64,000 nucleotides of DNA from JAFGIN01 sp050301235 (GTDB lineage: Bacteria; Fibrobacterota; Chitinivibrionia; Chitinivibrionales; Chitinispirillaceae). The notes beneath the pieces are model-generated. The model searched no databases and was not told the origin of the DNA. It saw nothing but the letters and a program-made list of their open reading frames with translations. The stretch is from assembly GCA_050301235.1 (NCBI GenBank), contig JBNKZD010000258.1:1-64000 (forward strand), read 5' to 3'. This document shows positions 1-7,919 of this stretch, piece by piece; position 1 is the first letter of the stretch; each line of letters begins with the position of its first letter. The position numbers and the translations under genes are program-made.

Positions 1-246
1 TGGCATATAAATTGTTGTATTATCTTATAATTAATCAAAGGCTTACCCACTTATAAACATTCATTAAATGTATTCATTCCCTTTTGGAGATATCGTCAGT
101 TTCTTCTTTAATGAGACACGATGTCACCATAAAAATCATCATCGTACAGCTTTGTACTTAAAATTCAATTGAGTTAAACAAGCCTTCAGGTGGTACTTTC
201 GGGTACTCTTGAAATCCAATTTGCGGATGAAATGAAGGAGGGGATG

Positions 247-1407
247 ATGTTTGAAAATAGAGTTAAGTTATTGAAAATATTTGGATTTGAAGTAAAAATC
301 GATATTAGTTGGATTATTATTGCTATTCTTGTCACCTGGTCGCTTGCAGAGAGCGTATTTCCTCTTTATAATCCGGATTTATCTCCACAAGTGTATTGGA
401 TTCTTGGTGTTGCCGGAACCATCGGCTTGTTTGGATCGATAATTTTTCATGAGTTGTGCCACTCACTTGTTGCTCGAAGATATGGCTTACCTATGCGAGG
501 AATTACACTTTTTATTTTTGGTGGTGTTGCTGAGATGGATGAAGAACCAACTCAGCCAAAAATCGAATTCTTTATGGCGCTGGCAGGACCACTGGCCAGT
601 ATTGCAATTGGTGCATCATGCTTTATTCTTTTAGGTATAGGACGTTCTACTCGCTGGATTTCTCCAATTTTGATGATTTTAAGCTATCTTGGAACTATTA
701 ACATTTTTTTGGCAATTTTTAATCTTATTCCGGCATTCCCACTGGATGGTGGGCGAATATTCAGATCGATATTATGGTATCGGAAAAATGATATTGTTTG
801 GGCTACAAGAATAGCATCAGGAACAGGTTCTGGGTTTGGTTTGTTTTTGATCATTCTTGGGGCGATTTCAGCATTGGGTGGTGGTATAATAAGTGGAATC
901 TGGTGGGTATTGATAGGGATGTTTCTGCGAAGCGCATCAAAAATGTCCTATCAGTCGGTGCTGATCCGGGATACACTTAAGGGAGAGTCGGTTGCAAAAT
1001 TTGTGAATACGCACGCCGTAACAGTCTCACCTGATACTTCTGTTGATGAGGTGGTTGAGGATTATTTTTATAAATATGATAATAAAATGTATCCGGTTAT
1101 CGATGAATTTGAGCATGTTAAATACATAACAATCGGTGATATCAGGATGCTTCCCCGAAGTGAATGGAAAAACCATCATGTAACAGAATTCGCACATAAT
1201 TGCAACACTGATACCGCAATTGGTCTTAAAGAGGATGCAATGAAAGCACTATCAATCATGAATAAAACGGGAAATAATCAAATGATGGTGGTCGATGGTG
1301 GGGGAAAACTGGTTGGAACTGTAGCAATGAAAGATCTGATTCGTTATCTCTCTGATAAGATGGAGATTGAAAATGATAGATTTTCAAACGATGATCAGCC
1401 AGAATAG
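247..1407 (+). CDS. Site-2 protease family membrane metalloprotease with CBS domains
   Basis: An intramembrane zinc metalloprotease of the S2P/SpoIVFB (M50) type, about 386 residues. The zinc motif HELCH lies near residue 68 inside a hydrophobic segment. The second motif, NLIPAFPLDGG, near residue 159 supplies the Asp ligand. Several membrane segments fill residues 15-230, and two CBS repeats, expected to bind adenyl nucleotides and gate the protease, fill the C-terminal third. The start is placed at the second ATG of an ATGATG pair because AAGGAGG sits five bases upstream; a GTG at 190 in the same frame has no such site. The substrate cannot be read from context: neighbours are metabolic genes, not a sigma factor. 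Family assignment is firm, role unknown. Confidence 0.9.
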   Translation: MFENRVKLLKIFGFEVKIDISWIIIAILVTWSLAESVFPLYNPDLSPQVYWILGVAGTIGLFGSIIFHELCHSLVARRYGLPMRGITLFIFGGVAEMDEEPTQPKIEFFMALAGPLASIAIGASCFILLGIGRSTRWISPILMILSYLGTINIFLAIFNLIPAFPLDGGRIFRSILWYRKNDIVWATRIASGTGSGFGLFLIILGAISALGGGIISGIWWVLIGMFLRSASKMSYQSVLIRDTLKGESVAKFVNTHAVTVSPDTSVDEVVEDYFYKYDNKMYPVIDEFEHVKYITIGDIRMLPRSEWKNHHVTEFAHNCNTDTAIGLKEDAMKALSIMNKTGNNQMMVVDGGGKLVGTVAMKDLIRYLSDKMEIENDRFSNDDQPE

Positions 1408-1520
1408 GTAGGTACTACACTTAAATATAGTTGAATCTGTAATAGAAGAGAACTACGATTCTTTTAGGATGAATTAATTATTTTATAAGCAGAGGTAATT
1501 ATAAAACTCCTGTGTGTTTT

Positions 1521-1560
1521 GACTCCGCTCAATAAAAGACCTCAAAACCGTAGCGGAGTC
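1521..1560. repeat. Inverted repeat upstream of argC
   Basis: GACTCCGCT at 1521-1529 is repeated as its exact complement AGCGGAGTC at 1552-1560, giving a 9-bp stem with a 22-base loop, 75 bases before argC. No T-run follows. The same GACTCCGCTC word recurs near 53445 in another intergenic hairpin, so this may be a dispersed repeat and not an argC operator. Confidence 0.45.
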
Positions 1561-1634
1561 GTTGGGTGTTCATGCTGAGTTTTGTAATTACTTCAGGATG
1601 TGTATCTTATAAAATATTCAAGAAAAGAGATGGA

Positions 1635-2582
1635 ATGAAAGCGGTTTTTATTGATGGTCAGGAAGGAACTACCGGGTTAAAGATCCGGGATCGATTAATG
1701 AATCGAAACGATATCAAGCTTTTGGAGATACCATCTGAAGATCGTAAAAATAATAAAGTTAAAGCTGAATATCTCAATAGTGCAGATGTTGTTATCCTTT
1801 GTCTTCCTGATCCTGCTGCCATGGAGTCGGCATCAATGGTTACAAATCCGCAAACGTGTGTTATTGATGCGAGTACCGCCTTCAGAACACATGATGACTG
1901 GGTGTATGGGATGCCGGAATTGGATATATCGCAGCGGGAAAAGATTAAAAAAGCCAAACGGATTTCAAATCCCGGCTGTCATGCCACCGGATTTATCTTG
2001 TCGGTTCTTCCATTGGTCGAGTCCGGGATAATTGCATCAAATTACCCTGTAACTGCTACATCGGTAACAGGTTACAGCGGTGGAGGAAAAAAACTGATCG
2101 AGCGCTTTCAGACATCAAAGCAGCCGGCGGATGTGTTAAATGCGCCACTTCATTATGCACTTGGGTTGAATCATAAACATCTTCCCGAGATGAAAAAACG
2201 CGCCGGATTGGATGCTATTCCATTGTTTTTGCCTATTGTAGCTAACTTTTATAATGGTATGGTGGTAGCAGTTCCTTTTCATAAATCGTTACTTTCAAAA
2301 AAGGTTTCTGTTCAGGATTGTCACCAAATTATGTCGGAAAGATATCAGAATCAACCATTTATCAGAATTCTTCCATTGAATCACGAAGAAGTACTCGATG
2401 GCGGATTTCTTCAGCCGACAGTTTGTAACGATACAAATTTTCTTGATATTTTTGTTACAGGCAATCAGGATCAGATCGTCGTGATGGCTCGGTTTGATAA
2501 TCTCGGCAAGGGTGCATCAGGCGCCGCAGTTCAGAATCTAAACATTGTTTGTGGATTCGATGAAACTGCAGGACTGATGTAA
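1635..2582 (+). CDS. argC: N-acetyl-gamma-glutamyl-phosphate reductase, short (type 2) form
   Basis: Third step of arginine biosynthesis: NADPH reduction of N-acetylglutamyl-5-phosphate to the semialdehyde, in the cytoplasm. The protein opens with an NAD(P)-binding segment (VFIDGQEGTTG) and carries the catalytic Cys in SNPGCHATG near residue 115, the GYSGGGKK loop and NHKHLPEM. At 315 residues it matches the shorter ArgC class (about 310) found in many Gram-negatives better than the about 345-residue class. The ATG at 1635 starts directly on the conserved beta strand; upstream in-frame starts at 1566 and 1572 would add an unrelated leader and are less likely. No other arg gene is adjacent, so it appears to be a stand-alone gene. 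Confidence 0.93.
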   Translation: MKAVFIDGQEGTTGLKIRDRLMNRNDIKLLEIPSEDRKNNKVKAEYLNSADVVILCLPDPAAMESASMVTNPQTCVIDASTAFRTHDDWVYGMPELDISQREKIKKAKRISNPGCHATGFILSVLPLVESGIIASNYPVTATSVTGYSGGGKKLIERFQTSKQPADVLNAPLHYALGLNHKHLPEMKKRAGLDAIPLFLPIVANFYNGMVVAVPFHKSLLSKKVSVQDCHQIMSERYQNQPFIRILPLNHEEVLDGGFLQPTVCNDTNFLDIFVTGNQDQIVVMARFDNLGKGASGAAVQNLNIVCGFDETAGLM

Positions 2583-2617
2583 TTATTGTAGGTTTCGTAC
2601 GGAAAAATCGTAAGTAC

Positions 2618-2637
2618 GGGCACGTTGCAACGTGCCC
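2618..2637. repeat. Perfect 20-bp palindrome after argC
   Basis: GGGCACGTTG followed immediately by its own reverse complement CAACGTGCCC, 35 bases after the argC stop. No T-run follows, so a classical intrinsic terminator is unlikely. It could be a REP-like extragenic element or a protein-binding site. Confidence 0.7.
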
Positions 2638-2800
2638 CAACTGCTAAAAACCGGCGAACCAAAAAAGATTCCGAATACTGATCAAGTTACACTTTCAAAG
2701 TTATTGTCAGCTTCACTAATAGTTAAAATAGTTCTGCAATTAATTCCGTAATATCACTTTCAGTGCGCAGATAAAGGAATCAATAATCTGGGGTTGTACT

Positions 2801-3748
2801 ATGAATAAACCATGTATTGGAATTGTTGGTGCAGGGAAAGTAGGTTCTGAAGTAGCAAATAAGATAATGCAGAATCATTTGGGTGATTGTCTCCTGTTTG
2901 ATGCATCGGTTGGATTAGCCCAGGCCAGAGCATTAGATCTGTCACACAGTGCATCTGCGTCAGATACACATGTGAAAATTACAGCGTGTGATACCTTTTC
3001 CGAGTTAAAAAGATGTGGTGTAATTGTTGTTACTGCCGGGTTACCCAGAAAAGAGGGTATGAGCAGGGATGATCTTTTTAATGTGAACTTAGCAGTTGTG
3101 AAGGATGTAGCTGTGAACATTCGCAGGTATGCTGCAGATGCAATTATTATTATGGTTACAAATCCTCTTGACACAATGAGTTATGCATTATGGCGAATGA
3201 GTGGTTTGCCTTCTCATCATATAATAGGAATGGCTGGTGAACTTGATAGCTCAAGATTCAAACATTACATTTCTGTTGAAGCGAATGTTGATCCCTGCAG
3301 CGTTGAGACGCTGGTGCTTGGGAGCCACGGTGACCTTATGGTGCCGCTTGTCAGCCATACTCACATACGGAGTACCCCGATATCAGCGCTGATCCCAGAT
3401 GAAAAAATCAAAGTAATTGCAGAAAAAACGCGTGATGCTGGCGGTGAAATTGTTAAACTTTCGGGAAATGGATCCGGTTTTTATGCTGCGGCCTCTTGTA
3501 TCGTTGAAATGATAAATAGTATCATTAATGATAAAAAGAAAATTTTATGTTGTTCGGTTAAAACATCCGGCGAATACAATTTGGATTCGTTATACATTGG
3601 TTTACCGGCAGTTATAGGAAAATATGGTGTGGAGAATATTATACAGCTTAACCTTCCACCAGATGAGTCGAAAATGCTGAGAAATGCTGCACAACATCTG
3701 ATTGCAATGCAGGCAAAAACGGATACATTACTGCCGGTGATGAATTAA
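2801..3748 (+). CDS. mdh: Malate dehydrogenase (LDH-like type)
   Basis: NAD-dependent interconversion of malate and oxaloacetate, 315 residues, cytoplasmic. The Rossmann motif is GAGKVG at residues 10-15. The substrate loop reads LPRKEGMSRDD, with Arg at the position that is Gln in lactate dehydrogenases, which favours oxaloacetate. GMAGELDSSRF (near 145-155) carries the Asp and Arg of the active site, and the proton-relay His is in GSHGD near 176. These features fit the tetrameric, LDH-like MDH group. Start ATG follows a GGGG-rich weak ribosome site. It is not in an evident operon: 218 bases separate it from argC and a decayed kinase follows 32 bases later. Confidence 0.93.
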   Translation: MNKPCIGIVGAGKVGSEVANKIMQNHLGDCLLFDASVGLAQARALDLSHSASASDTHVKITACDTFSELKRCGVIVVTAGLPRKEGMSRDDLFNVNLAVVKDVAVNIRRYAADAIIIMVTNPLDTMSYALWRMSGLPSHHIIGMAGELDSSRFKHYISVEANVDPCSVETLVLGSHGDLMVPLVSHTHIRSTPISALIPDEKIKVIAEKTRDAGGEIVKLSGNGSGFYAAASCIVEMINSIINDKKKILCCSVKTSGEYNLDSLYIGLPAVIGKYGVENIIQLNLPPDESKMLRNAAQHLIAMQAKTDTLLPVMN

Positions 3749-3780
3749 TTTGTTTAAAGAAATGCTTCTGAGTCATTGTT

Positions 3781-4492
3781 TTGATTCGCAAGCTGCTTAG
3801 TGAAGCTTCTTCATGTAAAGGGTATCTGATTTACGGTCATTCAACTCTTGTAAATATGACATTCAATGTTGCAAAGGTTGTATCGGAAGATGAACTGGTA
3901 CAACGGTTAAGAATTTCTGTTAATGATACAGGGATAGGAATCGAACAAAATGTCATTTCACAACTCTTCAATCAATTTGTACAGGCTGATTCATCAACAA
4001 CAAGAAAGTTCGGAGGGACTGGCCTTGTTCTCCTCATTGTAAAACAACTTGTTGAGCTCATGGGGGGGGGAAACAGTTTCAGTCGAAAGCTTGCCAGGAA
4101 CGGGGTCGACATTTTCATTGGAAATCCCATTTAAAAAGACCCAAAGTGGTGAACCTCTGTTACCCGTGAACTGAAAATCCCTGTTAGAACAGCACTTCTA
4201 ATACATGACAATTGCGAACATGAGTGGTACGTAACAACAGCTATTTATGTATTGTCAAATACCTGAAATTGATGGATTTCAGGCGACAGAAATAATACGG
4301 GATAAAAATTCAAATGTCAGGAACCATGATATATTTATCATCGCATTTACTGCCCATGCGATGCAGGAAGAGATACAGAAATGCTTTTTATCCGGCATGA
4401 ATGATTATGTGCTGAAACCAGTTACCATCGATTCATTGAAAAATGTTCTCAGACGATGGGAGGATTCACGAAAAAGAAAAGGTGCAGCTTAA
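3781..4492 (+). pseudogene. Decayed hybrid histidine kinase / response regulator remnant
   Basis: The first part (3781-4134) encodes the end of a histidine-kinase ATPase domain: VNDTGIGIE (G1 box), an FxQADSSTTRKFGGTG segment (F and G2 boxes) and KQLVELMGG. At 4062-4070 a run of nine G shifts the frame; with eight G the protein would continue GETVSVESLPGTGSTFSLEIPFKK, the normal end of the domain. A TGA and a further frame change follow near 4170, then a receiver start (TALLIHDN). About 40 receiver residues are missing before CQIPEIDGF...AFTAHA...MNDYVLKPV (4247-4492). The phosphoacceptor Asp before CQIPEIDG is Tyr. No start or sensor region exists upstream. It is a relic, apart from the possibility that the G run is a sequencing error. 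Confidence 0.85.
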
Positions 4493-4974
4493 TCCCAGTC
4501 TTCTTTCCTCAAAAGGTGTACTTTAATCACAACTGCCTGACCACTTTCCGTATCAAATGCAATCTTCCTCCCCTTAATTCCACCAACATCTTCAGATACA
4601 ACAGGGATTTTACGGGCATTTAATATTTTCCGGGCAATCTCAACATTCTTTAACCCTTTTTCAGAGTTACTGTTCGAGGCTCCACCAAAAATATGTGCTT
4701 CAAATTTTCCGCGCGGTAAGATCTCTTTCAGACTGTTGATCAGAGCGATCATCGAGACATTCCCAAAACGGGCCGTAGTCTTTTTCTTATCATAGGTAGT
4801 GGGCTCAATAAAGCAGTTCATTCCGGAAATGTGTGTTTTTTCATCCCAGAGACAGACAGTGACCGATGTCCCAACAATGGAAAACAGAACATCAGGTTCA
4901 TCGGTAATATAAATGGAGCCTGGTTTTACGAGAATCCCGTTGAGGCTGGTTCCATTGTTCCGACGTTCTTTCAT
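4489..4974 (-). CDS. cheD: CheD-like chemoreceptor deamidase homologue lacking catalytic residues
   Basis: Overall a good CheD match over 161 residues: PGSIYITDEPDVL, VTVCLWD, ISGMN, HIFGGASNS and the SEDVGGIKGRKIAFDTESG tail. CheD normally deamidates glutamines of methyl-accepting chemotaxis proteins using a Cys-His-Thr triad (Cys27, His44, Thr21 in Thermotoga). Aligned by eye, these positions are Ser37, Cys54 (MNCF instead of MNHF) and Phe31. Both key codons were checked on the DNA. It therefore probably cannot deamidate and may act only as a binding partner, for example of CheC-type proteins or receptors. It overlaps the 3' end of the kinase relic on the other strand by four bases. A cheA lies at the other end of the window. 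Confidence 0.82.
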   Translation of the reverse strand: MKERRNNGTSLNGILVKPGSIYITDEPDVLFSIVGTSVTVCLWDEKTHISGMNCFIEPTTYDKKKTTARFGNVSMIALINSLKEILPRGKFEAHIFGGASNSNSEKGLKNVEIARKILNARKIPVVSEDVGGIKGRKIAFDTESGQAVVIKVHLLRKEDWD

Positions 4975-5222
4975 ATTCAGATTGTAACGTTTACAGGGGA
5001 GTGTGGCAAGAGGGATTTGTTTAATAACTGTGATAATTGCCAGACAATGATCCGTGATTTTTCTGAATCCAAACTTAAAAGATGCATTAACTCAGCAAAA
5101 TGGTCCCGCCAGCATATTAATTCAGAAAAAATACCTCTAATAATTCAAAAAACAATGAGCGGATTTTTTGCATCAAAAAGTCTATTATACAGAAACCGAA
5201 ATTAACAACCAAAGGAGTTTTT

Positions 5223-6011
5223 ATGAAAAGCAATCTTTTTACCACCATCGCAGCAGGAACCACAGCCTTAGTGCTCATCTCAGCTACTGTAACGAACTCT
5301 TTTGGAGAAGATCGCAGAAGAGATACGAAACGTGTTGACACTCGCGTAGTAACTCGAAATGGTAAAAGAAATCAAAATCAGTCGGTAAAAGTATATACAT
5401 ATCGCTCAAATGGTGCTAATAACAACAATAATAATCATGGCAGTCAGAAACATCAGAGTTATCAGAACCACCGGAATCATGATCAGCGGATTGTTCACAG
5501 AGGAAGAGAATACATCTATCGGGATAACTGCTTCTATCATAGAGATCGTGGTGGCAGGCTTGTTGTTGCAACAGCTCCAATTGGTGCAGTAGTTGTATCG
5601 TTGCCAAGACTTTTTCATACGGTAACTATTGGCAATGCATCAGTATTTTTCAGCGGAGGTATTTACTATCGTAAATGCCATAGTGGCTATGAAGTTATTG
5701 AACGGCCGCATTTTCATCAGCCTCCTGTACATGCTCGCCGTGTAATCATACGTGAACGTGAATACTATGTTCATAACAATGTTTACTATTACAAAGAAGG
5801 CTCTGACTATGTTGTATGTGAACCCCCGGAACAGGTTGTTGTCCAGCAGAGTTCATCAAGTGATGTAACCATCATGGTGAATAACAGCAATGGCTCAAGA
5901 ACTCCGGTAACACTTAGTCCAATTGGTGGAAATCAGTGGAAAGGTCCAAGAGGCGAGATTTACAACGGTATACCAGATAATCAGCAACTTTCAAGTGCAT
6001 ACGGATTTTGA
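5223..6011 (+). CDS. Secreted His/Tyr-rich protein, DUF6515-like
   Basis: 262 residues with a cleavable signal peptide (about 1-28, ending NSFG-ED). A basic, low-complexity Asn/His-rich stretch (residues 60-95) follows, then repeated REYIYRDNCFYHRD, FSGGIYYRKCHSGYEV and REYYVHNNVYYYKEGSDYVV units. This repeated small-residue/Tyr pattern followed by PP is what DUF6515-type periplasmic proteins look like; their function is not known. The C-terminus reads GNQWKGPRGEIYNGIP, a YXG-type ending. Start ATG has a strong AAGGAG five bases upstream. A strong terminator follows at 6054, so it is a single-gene unit. Family assignment is from the pattern, function unassigned. Confidence 0.8.
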   Translation: MKSNLFTTIAAGTTALVLISATVTNSFGEDRRRDTKRVDTRVVTRNGKRNQNQSVKVYTYRSNGANNNNNNHGSQKHQSYQNHRNHDQRIVHRGREYIYRDNCFYHRDRGGRLVVATAPIGAVVVSLPRLFHTVTIGNASVFFSGGIYYRKCHSGYEVIERPHFHQPPVHARRVIIREREYYVHNNVYYYKEGSDYVVCEPPEQVVVQQSSSSDVTIMVNNSNGSRTPVTLSPIGGNQWKGPRGEIYNGIPDNQQLSSAYGF

Positions 6012-6053
6012 TCTGTAAATAGATGGCTTTCAGGGAGCTTCATCGTCAATGGT

Positions 6054-6087
6054 CACCGGAATGCGCAGATTCCGGTGGCTTTTTTTT
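6054..6087 (+). terminator. Intrinsic terminator of the DUF6515-like gene
   Basis: Stem CACCGGAAT (6054-6062) / ATTCCGGTG (6069-6077), 9 bp perfect with a 6-base loop, followed by GC and eight T. It lies 43 bases after the preceding stop codon. Confidence 0.92.
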
Positions 6088-6172
6088 AAAAAAAATTATT
6101 CCATTCAGGCATTGCCGTTGCAGTACTATCTATCATTAAAATGGTCATCCTCACACTTGAAGGGAAGAATGT

Positions 6173-6613
6173 ATGAAGCTGCGATGTACGGCATTCAGTA
6201 ATGATGGGTCAATTCCGGAGAGATACAGTTGCAACAATGAGAATATCAATCCAGCACTACTGATATCGGATTATCCTCCACAGACAAAAAGTTTTGTTCT
6301 GATAGTAGATGATCCTGATGCTCCCAAAGGCGTTTTTCTTCACTGGCTGGTCTATGACATTCCGGTTCGTGAGGTGATAGAGCAGAACTCAGTACCTGGT
6401 AAACAGGGAATTAATGATTTTGGTAATATTCGCTATGATGGTCCCTGTCCAGGCTCAGGAACGCATCGCTACTATTTTCGTGTTTATGCTCTGGATACGA
6501 TGCTGAATTTCACTGATGGCATGCAACGTGATGAGATTGAGGATGCAATTGAGCATCATATAATAGATGTTGCGGAAGTTTGCGGTTTTTATAGCGCCCA
6601 TGAAAGTGTCTGA
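6173..6613 (+). CDS. YbhB/YbcL family PEBP (Raf-kinase-inhibitor-like) protein
   Basis: 146-residue phosphatidylethanolamine-binding-protein fold. The family signature DDPDAP is followed by HWLVYDIP and the GPCPGSGTHRYYFRVYALD motif, which line the anion-binding pocket. No signal peptide is visible, so it is probably cytoplasmic as in E. coli YbhB. A GAAGGGAAG site lies just before the ATG. Physiological ligands of bacterial members are not established. It appears monocistronic: a terminator lies upstream and 505 bases of non-coding DNA lie downstream. Confidence 0.93.
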   Translation: MKLRCTAFSNDGSIPERYSCNNENINPALLISDYPPQTKSFVLIVDDPDAPKGVFLHWLVYDIPVREVIEQNSVPGKQGINDFGNIRYDGPCPGSGTHRYYFRVYALDTMLNFTDGMQRDEIEDAIEHHIIDVAEVCGFYSAHESV

Positions 6614-7068
6614 GCCGTATGAAATCGTTTACCATTTTTGGTTACATGAAAAAAAAGCACATTAGTATATCAGATAAGATCAGTGGTGATAAAAATGTTA
6701 ACATATTTGGTAATTTATAATAGTAACCAAATGCTTGTGTAGTCGTTTTGTTTTAAACAGTATTCAATTTACCAAGGAAAAATTAAGTAAGGTTCCAGAT
6801 AACTTTGAATTACGGCGTTTAGTCTTTATTCTTCCCTGCCATTCATTTTATCATTTCGTAATAGTACTTAAAGAATAACAGCCACTTAGTGGTGACTTAA
6901 ATGTCACCAATTATTTAAATAGTATACAAATAACTGTCTCAATAGCAGCAAAATGCCGTTATATTAATTATCATTCAATCATATTAGATGGATCAGACGC
7001 TCATGATACATTCATGGGCGTCTTTTTTATTGTCTTGAGCCATTTTATTTAAAAGTGACTTTGTGGTA
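6614..7068. other. Non-coding stretch with an orphan terminator
   Basis: AT-rich, no supported reading frame. The only clear structure is the rightward terminator at 6996-7027, which lies almost 400 bases after the nearest upstream gene. A small RNA ending there is possible; no promoter was pinned down. Confidence 0.4.
6996..7027 (+). terminator. Rightward intrinsic terminator in intergenic space
   Basis: GACGCTCATGA (6996-7006) pairs with TCATGGGCGTC (7012-7022) across a 5-base loop, followed by a run of T to 7027. It lies 383 bases beyond the PEBP gene and about 90 before the next start, so it shields the CRP-type promoter from read-through or ends a small RNA. Confidence 0.8.
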
Positions 7069-7111
7069 TGTGATGAGCATCACAAAAAGATTACATACAT
7101 TGTATTATACT
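7069..7111 (+). promoter_or_regulatory. CRP-type site plus -10 element (class II geometry)
   Basis: TGTGA-TGAGCA-TCACA at 7069-7084 is an exact match to the CRP half-site pair with six-base spacer. A -10-like TATACT lies at 7106-7111. A start seven bases beyond would be about 7118, which places the site centre (7076.5) at -41.5, the class II activator position, and makes the following mRNA start at its own ATG (7119). The site sequence is seen; promoter function and leaderless translation are inferred. Confidence 0.6.
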
Positions 7112-7118
7112 AATTAAT

Positions 7119-7415
7119 ATGAACATACAACTTAGCAATGCTGAGATCGACATTATTCTGGATTGGATTGAATCCTCATTGAAGCGTTCAACAAGGTATG
7201 GCGGCTCAGATATTTTTTTTCCGACGGATATGATTCTAGGAAATAAATTAAAAAAAAGTGATGGAACCTTTGAGTTATCTGTGGACGAGATAGCTACTAT
7301 TGCTGACGCAATGGAATCTTCGGTGAGTAGCAAGTACGGCACTAATAAATATCTGTTTGGGCTTGAAAAAGTAGTGTACGATAAAATAATTTTCTTATAT
7401 ACCTATCCTGAGTAA
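7119..7415 (+). CDS. Unknown 98-residue protein
   Basis: No family recognised. The product is acidic, begins NIQLSNAEIDIILDWIESSL and ends LFGLEKVVYDKIIFLYTYPE, with an apparently helical soluble composition and no signal peptide or membrane segment. No ribosome-binding site precedes the ATG; the putative transcription start is at the ATG itself, so leaderless translation is plausible. It ends 15 bases before the phosphoesterase gene, suggesting co-transcription from the CRP-type promoter. An 83-residue reading frame on the other strand is judged a shadow. Confidence 0.6.
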   Translation: MNIQLSNAEIDIILDWIESSLKRSTRYGGSDIFFPTDMILGNKLKKSDGTFELSVDEIATIADAMESSVSSKYGTNKYLFGLEKVVYDKIIFLYTYPE

Positions 7416-7430
7416 TAGTGGATTAAGTGC

Positions 7431-7916
7431 ATGGTGAAGTTAAATAAAGATGTGTTGAATATTGGGGTAGTATCTGATACCCATGGATTGTTTAGAGATC
7501 AAATCAATAAATGTTTTGAAAATGTCGATTGCATAATTCATGCTGGTGACATAGGTTCACCTGAGATAATTGAGAAATTATCATCATTAGCGCCACTTTA
7601 TGCAGTTCTGGGAAATACAGATCCACCATTTATTTTTACCGAATATAACTACGAGGAGATCATTGAAACACCTCATCATAAGATCTATGTTATACATAGT
7701 ATAGCAGATATCGAGCGGGATATTACAAAAGAGGGTTTCAATATAGTCATTTCAGGGCATACGCATCGGCCATTGATTACAACCGATAATAATATACTGT
7801 ATGTTAATCCTGGAAGTGCAGGTCCGGTCCGGTCTAATCTACCCATATCCGTAGCGTTATTACTTATAGATGGAAGTATGCTTCATTCGGAGTTGATCGA
7901 GCTTGATAAGGTCTGA
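7431..7916 (+). CDS. YfcE/MJ0936-family metallophosphoesterase
   Basis: 161-residue calcineurin-like phosphodiesterase. Metal-binding motifs appear in order: VVSDTHG (D-x-H), HAGDIG (GD), LGNTD (GN) and SGHTH (GHxH), with a NPGSAG loop after it. Family members hydrolyse phosphodiester model substrates with Mn or Ni; natural substrates are mostly unknown. No signal peptide, so cytoplasmic. It follows the 98-aa gene with a 15-base gap and converges with the LysM gene three bases away. The upstream CRP-type site makes a link to cyclic-nucleotide control conceivable but unproven. Confidence 0.92.
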   Translation: MVKLNKDVLNIGVVSDTHGLFRDQINKCFENVDCIIHAGDIGSPEIIEKLSSLAPLYAVLGNTDPPFIFTEYNYEEIIETPHHKIYVIHSIADIERDITKEGFNIVISGHTHRPLITTDNNILYVNPGSAGPVRSNLPISVALLLIDGSMLHSELIELDKV

Positions 7917-7919
7917 ATG

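Noticed and set aside
1..16. TGGCAT-N5-TTGTT, a sigma-54-like promoter at the window start
   Set aside because: It matches loosely, lies 230 bases from the protease start and has no activator nearby; such matches are expected by chance in AT-rich DNA.
4831..5205. 124-codon frame on the plus strand beyond cheD
   Set aside because: It overlaps a well-supported CheD homologue on the other strand by about 140 bases, has no domain pattern, and its unshared part is low in coding character.
7091..7342. 83-codon minus-strand frame over the 98-aa gene
   Set aside because: No ribosome site or family; the plus-strand frame fits the promoter and phosphoesterase operon better.
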